NCBI GenBank assembly: GCA_036787895.1
Contig: DAIQOK010000002.1
Coordinates: forward strand, 124,001-188,000
Source of the DNA: UBA7662 sp036787895
GTDB lineage: Bacteria > Bacteroidota > Bacteroidia > UBA7662
Length of the DNA: 64,000 nucleotides
Direction: 5' to 3'
Of this stretch, positions 36,301-44,861 are shown in pieces. The notes under the pieces were generated by a model that was not told the origin of the DNA, did no database searches, and saw only the letters and a program-made list of their open reading frames with translations. Every line of letters begins with the position of its first letter. Position 1 is the stretch's first letter. Made by a program: the position numbers and the translations under genes.

Positions 36301-38387
36301 TTCAGCTGGTAGGCCGGCCATAGACTATCCAATTGAGCGCTGGCAAACAACTGTAAGCCCAAGGCAGTATCCTGGTGGTTAATGGTGGCTTCCCATAAGC
36401 CGGTAGCGGCCTTCGCCGACAAGTCTAGCGCTTTATAATCATAGCCCTGGTATTGCAATTGATTAAATTCCACACTGGCCAACAGCTCCATGTGATTTGG
36501 ATCAAAACCTTTTCCACTTAATGTGCTCGTCCAACCGACCTTACCCAACAAACTATCTTGCACCAACTGACCTAAATGAAGCTGACTGGCCTTGGTATGT
36601 AGTTGAAACACTGGACTTGACCCCTGCCATTGGTTGATCGAAGCATTGCCGGAAATTTTGCCGCCGTCGGCCAAAACCTCAAACTGCAAGGCAGCACTGT
36701 CGCTGTTCAGTTGCGCTGAACCCGTCAATTGTATAGAGGCAGGATATGAATACCCTTTTTCCTGAGCCAATATTCCAACATCATGTGAACTGCTCTTCAC
36801 TGCGAATGATGGCAGGAACACTGTGCGCTGCAGGCTATCCATAGGCTGAAAAATAGCCCCTGAAAAATCGAGCTGAGTGGCTTTACCCCAAGCCAATTGC
36901 CAGTTAGCGAGCTCTAAAAGCTGGTTATTACCGATTACTCTGCCCGATAAACTAAGCGGCCAGGGAATGAGTGGACCGATAGTACTGTCCCTCGCTAATT
37001 CAGGGGCGAAATACAAAGCGTCTTTTAGCGACAATAGTGTACCTGCCGTTAAGGCTAGGTCCAACTGTTGTTCGAGTGGCTTAGCCAGGGCCTCCTGAAT
37101 TGAATTATACGTCAGTCGGAGACTTGCAAATACTTCGCTATTGTCTGTTTTCAGTTCAAAATTCTGTAGTTCGAGCTCTTTGTCTGAACCCTTAAGCGAA
37201 AAGGAACTTATCACACCCAGTCCGCTTTTTTCACGCGCATCAAGTAGTAGCTTTTTAACCGCTAGCCGGTTTTTTTCGCCCCGAACTTCATCAAGCTGAA
37301 GCCGGTTTAGTTGCAGCATGAAATCTCCTGCATTAAAAACAGCCGGTGTCGGCTTAACCGCTGCATCCTGCAAACGAATGGCATAGTTGGTCAGGTCGAG
37401 TGCCCGTAAACTGTACCGCCAGCCGGGCCACACAAAAGGACTGGCCGGGGCATCCGCCGACGCAACGGCATTGGCTAAAGTAAGCAGCGACAAGTCGAGT
37501 CCATCAGTGCTCAAACTGCCAAATTGTAGCTCTTCTCCAGCTAAATTAATGGTGGCTTCATCTAATTTCAAAAAGTTCAACTGTGCGGCTAAAGTCTGGT
37601 TTCCGGGTTGTTCGATGCGGTAGCGAATGTTTTTGAGATCAATGTTTTTCAGTTCGAGCCAGGGAGAGGCGGTAGTCGTGGCAGTATCAGCAATCGTCTC
37701 AGAAGCGTGAAGTTTCATGTTTGCATCGAGCCCGTCTATTTTCAGGGCGGCGACTCCAAAGCGAAGTTGTTCCACATCAAATTCACCGGGTTGCAGCTCC
37801 AACTGGTGGAGGCGCAATTGATAAACGTCGCCGGTAAGCTCGCTGAGGTACCGAAGTCGAAGTCGGCTGAGACCGATTTTCGATAGCTTTATATATAAAG
37901 GTTTGGCGGTGGTTGCATCCGTTTCGGAACTTTCATCGTTGTCAAAGGCAGCCAGGAGATAGGTAAAATTGAAGCTGCCATCGGCATGTTGCACTACATT
38001 GGCCACAACCTTATCCCAATAAAAAGGTTTCAGACTTATTTTTCCCCGATACAACGGAACGAGATAAATTCCAGCCCGGAGATGTCCGCTATACAACAAG
38101 GTATCACCGTTTTGGTCGGGCACGAACAGCCCTTTTAATGCCAGCTGGCCAGTGTAAGTAAAGCTAAGTCCGGCCAATTGGATGTCGGCTCCGGTTTCTT
38201 TAGCGAGATAAGCTGCTGCTTTTTGACCCAACCAACGCTGAAGTACAGGCATGCGCAATAAGAGGAGCAGGAGCATCAGACCGACGATTACAGTCAGTGC
38301 ACTCCAGCCCAATAAGCGGCCGGTTTTTCTTATCCAGGCAGGTACGGTAAACAAATGAATTATGCTTAGTTCAAATATACCTGCCAT
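33396..38387 (-). CDS. tamB: TamB: large AsmA/DUF490-family translocation and assembly protein
   Basis: A 1663-residue protein. An N-terminal inner-membrane anchor (about 26-48) precedes a very long beta-taco region of repeated amphipathic strands that would span the periplasm as a hydrophobic groove. The C-terminal DUF490 domain (about 1250-1620, ending in a region rich in RTQLNVNVRKSF and VEYRLSSDGAYRLRG) docks on the Omp85 partner. A Pro/Glu/Lys-rich tail follows. TamB-like proteins move phospholipids between membranes. Here tamB precedes tamL and overlaps it by 4 bp. The region of 80 bp between the TamB start and the ferredoxin stop has no clear terminator. Confidence 0.93.
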   Translation of the reverse strand: MAGIFELSIIHLFTVPAWIRKTGRLLGWSALTVIVGLMLLLLLLRMPVLQRWLGQKAAAYLAKETGADIQLAGLSFTYTGQLALKGLFVPDQNGDTLLYSGHLRAGIYLVPLYRGKISLKPFYWDKVVANVVQHADGSFNFTYLLAAFDNDESSETDATTAKPLYIKLSKIGLSRLRLRYLSELTGDVYQLRLHQLELQPGEFDVEQLRFGVAALKIDGLDANMKLHASETIADTATTTASPWLELKNIDLKNIRYRIEQPGNQTLAAQLNFLKLDEATINLAGEELQFGSLSTDGLDLSLLTLANAVASADAPASPFVWPGWRYSLRALDLTNYAIRLQDAAVKPTPAVFNAGDFMLQLNRLQLDEVRGEKNRLAVKKLLLDAREKSGLGVISSFSLKGSDKELELQNFELKTDNSEVFASLRLTYNSIQEALAKPLEQQLDLALTAGTLLSLKDALYFAPELARDSTIGPLIPWPLSLSGRVIGNNQLLELANWQLAWGKATQLDFSGAIFQPMDSLQRTVFLPSFAVKSSSHDVGILAQEKGYSYPASIQLTGSAQLNSDSAALQFEVLADGGKISGNASINQWQGSSPVFQLHTKASQLHLGQLVQDSLLGKVGWTSTLSGKGFDPNHMELLASVEFNQLQYQGYDYKALDLSAKAATGLWEATINHQDTALGLQLFASAQLDSLWPAYQLKAQLDRADLKKLGFREEPMELRLQLNANAQGKADSMKATILLNDGLVVQDKLAYPLRQFELSAALAPSASTLTLESDLLSGNFSANTAVETLVAAIRSELKAQWKRDSVEAIDSSQVAIVAAGKFDLHDSRLLREVLLPGIAVLDSGRFSFRFDQKKHELDFLAKVKNFDYEGTAVQHLFLDFSANQGLKMEAGFDRLEQGEVDIHRTRFQMSVVDSFVAAFFVVKDAWQQPVFRLQGAGSWQKDNRYFTLHPDSTMLNRQLWQADPRNRITLGDKLEFTDFRLSNQEQQLSIQTNPGEIRLTTNDFPLASISSILQADSLLATGTMSGYITWVDKEGQSGLLSELKITQLALLGQLLGDLKLEASMPAKNDYQLAAGITGPDLELTVAGNYRMPGTGTTLDMELDLKRFALKQLIALSDSAIRDAKGQLEGKLAINGPLKNPFYEGQMQFSDARLTVAAFNSSFGVSNRPILFDQQGLVINQLELTDENNQKLRLDGRILTGGRPEALFELKLKANDFRVLNSTRADNDLYYGVMRMNLDLSIGGSPSKPVIDAKARLNKGSKLSFIVPESQLDVVERDGVVLFSRVDPLADTLVDLQEQKTSVFVGMRLKATLEVDRESELILIMDERSGDQLSVSGEANLKYDIYTNGRTSMTGVYEIRRGQYELSLYELVKRKFELVPGGRIVWNGDVTDATLDLQALYRIKTGATDLMSAQLSGADESTRTRYRQELPFEVYMNIKGNMLKPNISFLLDMPEMQRNALDGNVYARIQQLNQQESDLNKQVFSLMVLNRFVPDVNSNSSGGNASASAMARSSVSQLLSSQLNNLSSQYVKGVDLNMDLDSYTDFSSGQAQDRTQLNVNVRKSFMGERLAVEVGRQLDVQGNAQASNDIIGDVSVEYRLSSDGAYRLRGFRRNQLEGLAEGPLVVTGMSLVLSREFNGFDELLKKKKERLPEPKPEERQKSEEQP

Positions 38388-38467
38388 AACGGCTGTATCC
38401 GAACATCTGATTCAATCGAGTCGATTTTTATAAAAAAACCCCGATCATGACACTAAACAATCTCGGC

Positions 38468-38791
38468 TCAGCTGTTGTTTTCTCCCCGCAAACGAATGAC
38501 GGCACCATCGCTCAAATGGGCGATTTTAATTTGACAACTCAAGCGACTTTTTGCTGTTGCATTAAAGAGGGTATCGAGCATGTCGAGTTCCTCATCGCTG
38601 GCATCGTTGGCTTCGCCTGAATACAATTCAATGTGGCAGGTAGCGCACAAGGCCATACCGCTGCAAGTAGCTAAGATAGGATAATCGTTGCCTTTCAGCA
38701 CTTCCATCAAACTGAGACCCATATCCGTAGGAACGGTAATAGGCGTTTGTTCTCCGTTTTCCTCGGCAACATAAAAGGTAATATCAGCCAT
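38468..38791 (-). CDS. [2Fe-2S] ferredoxin, adrenodoxin type
   Basis: A 107-residue cytoplasmic electron carrier. Cluster ligands are Cys43, Cys49, Cys52 and Cys86 (C-x5-C-x2-C-x33-C), as in adrenodoxin and Isc-type ferredoxins rather than plant types. The segment EELDMLDTL near 67-75 is the acidic interaction helix. Its ATG shares one base with the stop of the upstream reductase gene, so the two are produced as a pair and the reductase is the likely electron donor. Confidence 0.95.
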   Translation of the reverse strand: MADITFYVAEENGEQTPITVPTDMGLSLMEVLKGNDYPILATCSGMALCATCHIELYSGEANDASDEELDMLDTLFNATAKSRLSCQIKIAHLSDGAVIRLRGENNS

Positions 38792-39795
38792 CAGAAAGTG
38801 TGAATTCCGTTAACGGTGGTGTATTTGAAGCTCAACTTTTGTTCGGGATACACATATTTAAAGGCACTTTGTACCATCAATGCGGCTTCATGGAAACCAC
38901 ACAAAATCAACTTTAGTTTACCTGGATAAGTATTGATATCGCCTATGGCAAATACCCCGGTGACATTGGTAGAATAATCTTCTACATTTACTACAATGGC
39001 GCTTTTATCGAGATTTAAACCCCAGCCTTCGATTGGGCCCAATTTCGGACTCAAACCGAAAAGTGGGATAAGGTAATCGGTGTCGTAAGTGGTTATTTGT
39101 TTTTGTTTGTCGCTTATTGACACAGCAGTTAGCCGGCCGTTGCCATGCAGCGCATGCAAGCCGGAGCTCAAAAGCAGACGGATTTTGCCTTGCTGTGCCA
39201 GCTCGAAAACTTTTTCGGCCGAATCTACCGCGCCACGGAAACTTTCGTTGCGATGCACCAACGTCAGTTCGCTCGCCACATTGGCCAGGAAGATGGCCCA
39301 GTCTAAAGCAGAATCGCCGCCACCGGCCAGTATAACCTTTTTGTTTCTGTATTTTTCAGGATCAAGGATCATATAGCTGATCCCTTTGTTTTCGAATTTT
39401 TCTATGTTTGCCAATTCCGGCTTACGGGGCTCAAAACAGCCCAAACCACCAGCAATTACGATGACTTTAGCCGCAATTTGGCTGCCCATATTGGTAGTTA
39501 CTATAAAACTCTCATCAGGCTGACGTTCGAGACTTTCGACCCGCTCACCCAAAGTAAAAGAAGGGTTGAAGGGTGCAATTTGTTCCATCAGTTTATCGAC
39601 CAGCTCACCGGCCAAAACACTCGGGTAACCCGGTATGTCGTAGATGGGTTTTTTGGGGTAAATCTCGGAAAGCTGACCACCAACCTGGGGCAAAGCATCG
39701 ACCAAATGACATCGCATTTTTAAGAGGCCGGCTTCGAAAACGGCGAACAAACCAACCGGGCCGGCGCCTATTATGCAGATATCTGTTTGAATCAT
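38791..39795 (-). CDS. Ferredoxin-NADP+ reductase, thioredoxin-reductase-like
   Basis: A 334-residue flavoprotein. FAD-binding GAGPVGLFAVFEAG lies near residue 9, PQVGGQLSEIYPKKPIYDIPGYP near 36-58, the NADPH site GGGDSALDWAIFLA near 160, and a second FAD motif (TGVFAIGDINTYPGKLKLI) near 290. No CxxC redox pair is present, which separates it from thioredoxin reductase and fits TrxR-type FNR. The frame opens at a TTG six codons upstream, but ATG 39795 (MIQTD) is the usual start. It is the first gene of a two-gene unit with ferredoxin and has a -7 box just upstream. Confidence 0.93.
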   Translation of the reverse strand: MIQTDICIIGAGPVGLFAVFEAGLLKMRCHLVDALPQVGGQLSEIYPKKPIYDIPGYPSVLAGELVDKLMEQIAPFNPSFTLGERVESLERQPDESFIVTTNMGSQIAAKVIVIAGGLGCFEPRKPELANIEKFENKGISYMILDPEKYRNKKVILAGGGDSALDWAIFLANVASELTLVHRNESFRGAVDSAEKVFELAQQGKIRLLLSSGLHALHGNGRLTAVSISDKQKQITTYDTDYLIPLFGLSPKLGPIEGWGLNLDKSAIVVNVEDYSTNVTGVFAIGDINTYPGKLKLILCGFHEAALMVQSAFKYVYPEQKLSFKYTTVNGIHTF

Positions 39796-39810
39796 ATGGT
39801 GTAATGGCTG

Positions 39811-39818
39811 CAAAAATA
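39811..39818 (-). promoter_or_regulatory. Candidate promoter of the reductase-ferredoxin unit (-7 box)
   Basis: Minus-strand TATTTTTG, an exact TAnnTTTG match, 15 bp upstream of the ATG at 39795. No clean TTTG is found at the expected spacing. Confidence 0.4.
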
Positions 39819-39923
39819 CAGGAATCAGACAATTTTATCTGAATATTTTACGCTCTTTTACAACCTTACTTGCCGCAGAAAGTTCCTAAAATATGGCGAA
39901 AACTACCACTTAGGTCGTCGAAC

Positions 39924-40163
39924 TCAGGCGAGTCGCCCAATGGGTATAAATCGCCCAAAAACATGCTCGCCATGCGGACTGTCGGGTAGCTCGTCGGTGA
40001 GGTCCTGGCCTGCCCAGTGTTCATAATGTTTGCCATTCCGCCACATCTTGCTCAGGCTCACGTCGTAAATAATGCCCCGGTAGGCAATCCAGATTTCTGG
40101 TCGGTCCTGCCCATTTCTTAGGGCCAACTGTGCTCTGCTGTACTGGGGTAATCCGTCGGTCAT
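39924..40163 (-). CDS. Cytochrome b5-like haem-binding protein
   Basis: A 79-residue protein made of one cytochrome b5-type domain. The order IAYRGIIYDVS, WRNGKHYEHWAGQDLT and SPHG matches small bacterial b5-like proteins; His49 and His64 are the candidate axial haem ligands. There is no signal peptide or membrane anchor, so it should be cytoplasmic. Its ATG overlaps the asd stop by 4 bp, so it follows asd in one unit. A role as electron carrier is inferred, with the nearby ferredoxin and reductase as possible partners. Confidence 0.85.
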   Translation of the reverse strand: MTDGLPQYSRAQLALRNGQDRPEIWIAYRGIIYDVSLSKMWRNGKHYEHWAGQDLTDELPDSPHGEHVFGRFIPIGRLA

Positions 40164-41155
40164 GCCTTCAAAAGCCCTTTCGCGAGCATATATTCAGCAA
40201 TCTGAATAGCGTTGGTGGCTGCTCCTTTGCGTAAATTATCCGACACCACCCACAAATTGAGGGTGTTGGGTTGACTTTCATCGCGTCGAATACGACCTAC
40301 CAACACTTCATCCTTACCCGCTGCAGTCAAAGGCATGGGATAAGAGGCTTCTGCAGGGGTATCAACCAAGCGTACACCATCACTTTCTCGAAGCAATCGG
40401 AATACATCTGCCAACTCAAAATCACGGGCGAATTCTACATTGACGGCTTCGCTGTGCCCGCCCATGACCGGGACACGCACCGTTGTGGCCGTGAGGCGGA
40501 TGTTAGGGTCGCGCATAATTTTTTTGGTCTCATTCACCATTTTCATCTCTTCTTTGGTGTACCCATTGTCAAGAAACAGGTCGATTTGCGGGATACAGTT
40601 CAAATCAATTGGATGAGCATAGGCCTTAGGGCCATCGATACCCGCTCTTTCGTCCATTAGCTGAGCAACAGCTTTTACGCCTGTGCCGGTTACACTTTGG
40701 TAGGTCGATACCACAATACGTTTTACCTGATAAGCGTCGTGCAGTTTTTTGAGGGCTACCACCATTTGAATGGTAGAGCAGTTAGGATTGGCTATGATTT
40801 TATCGTTGGCCGTAATAATGTCGGCATTCAATTCAGGTACGACCAGTGGGGTGTTGGCATCCATACGCCAGGCCGAGGAGTTATCGATGACCACGGTGCC
40901 TACTGCCGCAAAACGAGGTGCCCATTCTAAACTCACGCTGCCTCCGGCTGAAAAAAGGGCCACATCCGGACGTTCGGCTACCGCTTGTTCGAGGGTGATG
41001 GCAGGGTATGACTGCCCTTTGAAATCGACCGGCTTACCGGCCGACTTCTCTGAGGCCACCGCTAAAAATTGGGTTACCGGGAAATTTCGTTCAGCCAGAA
41101 CCCGGCGCATGACCTCGCCTACCATACCGGTAGCACCTACTACTGCAACTTTCAT
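40160..41155 (-). CDS. asd: Aspartate-semialdehyde dehydrogenase
   Basis: A 331-residue NADPH-dependent enzyme reducing aspartyl phosphate to aspartate semialdehyde, the branch point to lysine/diaminopimelate, threonine and methionine. GATGMVG near 7-13 binds NADP. NPNCSTIQ near 125-132 carries the catalytic Cys. The segment RVPVMGGHSEAVNVEF near 241-256 carries the catalytic His. The length is normal for the family. It is first in a unit with the b5-like gene and has a -7 box upstream. Confidence 0.97.
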   Translation of the reverse strand: MKVAVVGATGMVGEVMRRVLAERNFPVTQFLAVASEKSAGKPVDFKGQSYPAITLEQAVAERPDVALFSAGGSVSLEWAPRFAAVGTVVIDNSSAWRMDANTPLVVPELNADIITANDKIIANPNCSTIQMVVALKKLHDAYQVKRIVVSTYQSVTGTGVKAVAQLMDERAGIDGPKAYAHPIDLNCIPQIDLFLDNGYTKEEMKMVNETKKIMRDPNIRLTATTVRVPVMGGHSEAVNVEFARDFELADVFRLLRESDGVRLVDTPAEASYPMPLTAAGKDEVLVGRIRRDESQPNTLNLWVVSDNLRKGAATNAIQIAEYMLAKGLLKA

Positions 41156-41183
41156 GATGCGTGATTTGAGACAAAAATTGACG

Positions 41184-41191
41184 CAAAAATA
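41184..41191 (-). promoter_or_regulatory. Candidate asd promoter (-7 box)
   Basis: Minus-strand TATTTTTG, an exact TAnnTTTG match, 28 bp upstream of the asd ATG. It lies in the 61-bp gap shared with the divergent lamin-tail gene. A -33 element is not obvious. Confidence 0.4.
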
Positions 41192-41216
41192 AGGTTTTTA
41201 TAAGCGTGATTGCCAT

Positions 41217-43778
41217 ATGCGTTTACTTCTCCTATTTCTTGCAATTTTGGCGAAAATCGCAAACTTGTCGGCGCAGTTTACCGACAATTTCAGCGACGGC
41301 AACTTCAGCCAAAACCCGGCCTGGTCGGGCGATACCAGTCACTTCCAGCAGTTGCAGGGCCAGCTGGCTTTGCGTGCTCCTGCGGGTGTTGGCCGTAGCA
41401 CTTTGGTTACCGCAAACAGGGCGCAGCTCAACGTCAGCTTCAGCGGTTGGGTACGTCTGCAGTTCAACCCTTCTTCAGCCAACTACCTCGATTACTACCT
41501 CATCAGCAATCACGATTCTTTGCACCTGCCGTTGGAGGGCCTCTTTCTGCGTTTCGGACATACCCCCGATGAAGTCAGTCTTTACAAACAGCAAGGCAAT
41601 ACACGCACCAAGGTCATCGACGGGCCGGACGGCATGCTTAATTACAACGACAACCAGCTTCTTTTTGAGGTCAGCCGCGATAGTAACTGGCGGTGGTTAC
41701 TTAAAGTAGATACAAGTGGGCAGGGTATGGCCTGGCAAGAGCTGGGTAGCTGGGTTGACTCCACGATCTACGCTGCTCATTTTAGCGGATTGGTATGCGT
41801 GTACAGCAGCACACGGGCCGATAAATTTTATTTTGATGATTTACAGGCTACTGGTATGGTCTGGCAGGACCGGCAGGCACCCAGATTATTGTCGACCGAC
41901 TTTTTACCACCCCGTGAACTCCGGCTCCGTTTCGACGAGCCGCTTCATCCGAATAGCTCCACCAGTCAGTTTGTCCGGGCGAGCAACCAGCAGCCTGCCG
42001 AAGCTATTGTACAGGAAGCCGGCTTTAGCTATTTAATTCGGTTTCCATCGCCCTTTTTAGCTGATATCGATCATGAAATTAGGCTGATATCGCTGACAGA
42101 TAGTTTAGGCAATGTAATGGCCGACACCAGCTTATGGGTCAACTGGCACCAGCCGGTTTTCGGAGAAATAGTCATCAACGAGCTGCTCGCTGACCCCAGC
42201 CCGGTTCAAAATTTACCGGAAGCAGAATTTGTGGAGCTCTTTAACAGAAGTACTGTTACCCTCCAGTTGAAAAACTATCGCTGGCAAGACAGTGGCACCA
42301 GTGTGAGTCTGCCGGAACACAAGCTGGACCCAGGCGCCTATGTCATTCTTTGTCCAATGAGTGCCTTGCCCTTGTATGCGACCTACGGCCCATGTCTTGG
42401 TCTGCCGGGCTGGCCTGCTTTAAATAACGACAGCGATCGCCTGCGTTTATCAGCCATCGACGGCACCCTAATCGACAGTGTAAGCTATCAGCTGAATTGG
42501 TTGGGTAGTACCGACAAACAAGCGGGAGGATGGAGTTTGGAAAGGAGAGATATACATCAATTTTGTCTGCAACGCGAAAATTGGTCGGCTTCCCTGCATC
42601 CTGATGGTGGCACTCCGGGAGCTGCAAATAGCATTGCCGCGCCACTTATCGATAGTTTTCCGCCACTCCTAAGCGGTTATACGCTGAAAACACCTGATAG
42701 TTTGACAATTACTTTCAGCAAAGTCGTTTTTAATACGGGACAGGCCAGCATAATGTTGGATGGAGCAGTTCTCCCGTTTTATGCCTTAGGATCAGACAGC
42801 TCACACCAATGGGAAGTTGTTTTCCCAGGAGGAGGTTTGGGTAATGAGGCATACAGCCTAAGTCTAGCGGGTTTCAGGGATTGTAGTGGATTTATGTTGG
42901 CCGATACCCAGCTTACCATCGCCTGGCCAGCGTGGCCGGAAGGGGGGGATTGGCAGGTTGATGAAATTTTGTTCGTTGCCAAAAGCAGCAATGCCAGCTT
43001 TATAGAGTTGCGGAATGCGAGCACTAAAATCCTGAATCTGAAAGATATTAGTCTGGCAAATCCAACAGAAGCCGGTGGTCGTAATCATGTAGCCTTGTCG
43101 ACTGTCAACCGTTTAATTTTACCAGGCGAACGGCTGGTCATTACCCGCAATGTAGCTGGCGTAAAAAATGATTATCCGCAGCATGGCTCTGCTTTTCAGG
43201 AGCTCAAAAGTTGGCCATCCATGCCGCAGGCAGGTGGTGAACTCGCCATTTATCGCAGCGATGGACAGGAGTTGTGCCGTTGGAGTTATCACCCCAAGGA
43301 TCACTTTCAATTATTGCAACAAACCCGGGGTGTGAGCCTCGAACGAATAAACGCATCCGGAGAAATCCGCTGGCATTCTGCAGCGCTACCACCCGGAGCT
43401 ACACCGGGTCTACCCAACAGTCAGCAAATCCAACCGGAACTAACCTCAGCTAATCCATTCCATCTCGACAAAATACGATTCAGTCCCAATGCCGATGGTG
43501 TAGATGACATACTCGCTATATGCTGGTCGGGCCAGGAAGCTGGTGGCATGCTAAACATCCGCATTTACGCGGTAAATGGTCAACCAATTCGGACATTATC
43601 CCATCAACAACTCATGGCATCTACCGACTGTGTGTATTGGGATGGTCTTGACGAAAGTGGACGTCGCTGTGCAACCGGGCGTTATCTGCTTCAGCTGGAA
43701 GCTTTTTGGCTCAGCGGCACAAAAATCCAGCAGAAGCTGCTAACTGTGCTCGATGCCCTGGATGATTTTAGTCCTTGA
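41217..43778 (+). CDS. Secreted protein with two lamin-tail-like domains and CHU-type C-terminus
   Basis: An 853-residue exported protein. A signal peptide (about 1-20, ends NLSA) is followed by a beta-sandwich (about 20-215). A first lamin-tail domain spans about 315-420 (FGEIVINELLADPSP, AEFVELFNRS) and a second about 580-670 (WQVDEILFVAKSS, FIELRNAS). The final domain (about 745-853) starts FSPNADGVDD and contains YWDGLDESGR. That is the FlgD-Ig-like/gliding-motility-associated C-terminal layout that often acts as a T9SS signal. A surface role is likely but no enzyme domain is seen. Its end overlaps the convergent ArsR gene by 11 bp. Confidence 0.85.
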   Translation: MRLLLLFLAILAKIANLSAQFTDNFSDGNFSQNPAWSGDTSHFQQLQGQLALRAPAGVGRSTLVTANRAQLNVSFSGWVRLQFNPSSANYLDYYLISNHDSLHLPLEGLFLRFGHTPDEVSLYKQQGNTRTKVIDGPDGMLNYNDNQLLFEVSRDSNWRWLLKVDTSGQGMAWQELGSWVDSTIYAAHFSGLVCVYSSTRADKFYFDDLQATGMVWQDRQAPRLLSTDFLPPRELRLRFDEPLHPNSSTSQFVRASNQQPAEAIVQEAGFSYLIRFPSPFLADIDHEIRLISLTDSLGNVMADTSLWVNWHQPVFGEIVINELLADPSPVQNLPEAEFVELFNRSTVTLQLKNYRWQDSGTSVSLPEHKLDPGAYVILCPMSALPLYATYGPCLGLPGWPALNNDSDRLRLSAIDGTLIDSVSYQLNWLGSTDKQAGGWSLERRDIHQFCLQRENWSASLHPDGGTPGAANSIAAPLIDSFPPLLSGYTLKTPDSLTITFSKVVFNTGQASIMLDGAVLPFYALGSDSSHQWEVVFPGGGLGNEAYSLSLAGFRDCSGFMLADTQLTIAWPAWPEGGDWQVDEILFVAKSSNASFIELRNASTKILNLKDISLANPTEAGGRNHVALSTVNRLILPGERLVITRNVAGVKNDYPQHGSAFQELKSWPSMPQAGGELAIYRSDGQELCRWSYHPKDHFQLLQQTRGVSLERINASGEIRWHSAALPPGATPGLPNSQQIQPELTSANPFHLDKIRFSPNADGVDDILAICWSGQEAGGMLNIRIYAVNGQPIRTLSHQQLMASTDCVYWDGLDESGRRCATGRYLLQLEAFWLSGTKIQQKLLTVLDALDDFSP

Positions 43779-44085
43779 GCGTATCAATACAGCGAACGAT
43801 GGCTTGCATACGCTGATGGTTAAGGGCATAATAAATATGTTTACCATCGCGAGTAGCTATCAATATTTCACTTTCGCGCAAAATGGCGAGGTGTTGACTG
43901 GCCACCGATTGCTCGATACGCAGTTTAAAATAGATTTGCGTTACTGTCAATCTTTCAAATTCATCCACCAACCGAACGATGTTCAATCGCAGGGGGTGGT
44001 TGATAGCCCTGAAAATGCTGCCTGCCAGTTTTAAATCTTCGAGCTGAAGCTGATCTGTCGCTGTATTTTCCTTCGGAATTCCCAT
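43768..44085 (-). CDS. ArsR-family winged-helix regulator (first)
   Basis: A 105-residue repressor-type protein with an ArsR fold. INHPLRLNIVRLV (about 28-40) and the recognition helix QSVASQHLAILRESEILIATRDGKHIYYAL (about 60-90) are clear. There is no ELCVC-type metal site; the only Cys is near the end, so the signal is not obviously a metal. A 14-bp palindrome lies 17 bp upstream of its ATG. It shares 11 bp with the convergent lamin-tail gene. Confidence 0.9.
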   Translation of the reverse strand: MGIPKENTATDQLQLEDLKLAGSIFRAINHPLRLNIVRLVDEFERLTVTQIYFKLRIEQSVASQHLAILRESEILIATRDGKHIYYALNHQRMQAIVRCIDTLKD

Positions 44086-44101
44086 AATTCTCGCTTTGTC
44101 A

Positions 44102-44115
44102 ATCGGTTAACCAAT
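44102..44115. promoter_or_regulatory. Candidate operator upstream of the first ArsR gene
   Basis: atcggttaaccaat is a palindrome with 6 of 7 arm pairs matching, placed 17-30 bp before the ATG. ArsR proteins often repress their own gene from such a site. This is positional inference. Confidence 0.4.
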
Positions 44116-44147
44116 GAAGTATTAGCAATCGAAAAGGAAAAAAGTTT

Positions 44148-44861
44148 TTATGTGCTGCTTTTTTTTGCCAAAGTAAAGAAGGCTTTGCGGTAGTCGGGCT
44201 TAAAATAGGCCACATTTTCAGTTTGTTGGGCTGCGAATTTTAACGCTCCGGCATGCAGCAAATGTAGCGCGTGTTCATGGCCTTCAGCCTCAAATCCGCC
44301 GCCATTTCCCGAAAATATTCCCTGAAATTTGGGAGCACCGGAGCCAAAAAATAAGAGTTCATTCCCGGAAAAATCTTTGAACAGATCCGGCTGAAGAATG
44401 CAGGCTCCGCTGGCCAAACGTTGGTTAAAATCTCCATCAAATACTGCAGTGAACACCTCGTCGCGACGGGCATCAATCATGGGTACGAGCAACTGACCGG
44501 TCTGTATAGGTCCATGCGTCTTAACGTAGCCCCTGGCCATCATTTCCAGGGTATCGATAGCAATTAAGGGTAAACCACTGCCGTAGCACAAACCTTTGGC
44601 TACCGAAGCGCCAATGCGTAAGCCGGTATAACTCCCTGGACCGGAACTTATTACCACACCATCCAAGGCCTCCAGTTTTAAATTGACCTCCTTCAAAACC
44701 CGACCAATCAGCACCGTCAGCATTTCAGCATGACGATAACCATCTTCCACTTCAGCATGGGCCAAAAGCTCGCCGCCTTGGCCGACGGCTACAGAACAGC
44801 GTTGGTTGGCGCTATCCAAAGCCAGCAAAAGTGGCTTAGAAGGTGACTTCAAGCGGGACAA
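44148..44861 (-). CDS. tsaB: tRNA threonylcarbamoyladenosine biosynthesis protein TsaB
   Basis: A 237-residue ASKHA-fold protein. It is the partner of TsaD in forming N6-threonylcarbamoyladenosine at position 37 of ANN-decoding tRNAs. LLALDSANQRCSVAV (about 12-26) and SSGPGSYTGLRIGASVAKGL (about 71-90) are family blocks. The start is uncertain: a TTG at 44861 gives 26 bp of overlap with the M28 gene upstream, and other TTG/ATG choices would cut the first strand. It ends the rpmH-to-tsaB run. Confidence 0.92.
   Translation of the reverse strand: MSRLKSPSKPLLLALDSANQRCSVAVGQGGELLAHAEVEDGYRHAEMLTVLIGRVLKEVNLKLEALDGVVISSGPGSYTGLRIGASVAKGLCYGSGLPLIAIDTLEMMARGYVKTHGPIQTGQLLVPMIDARRDEVFTAVFDGDFNQRLASGACILQPDLFKDFSGNELLFFGSGAPKFQGIFSGNGGGFEAEGHEHALHLLHAGALKFAAQQTENVAYFKPDYRKAFFTLAKKSST

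Noticed and set aside
44836..44861. Frameshift or fusion between M28 and tsaB
   Set aside because: Both products are full length and the overlap is a normal operon feature with a TTG start.
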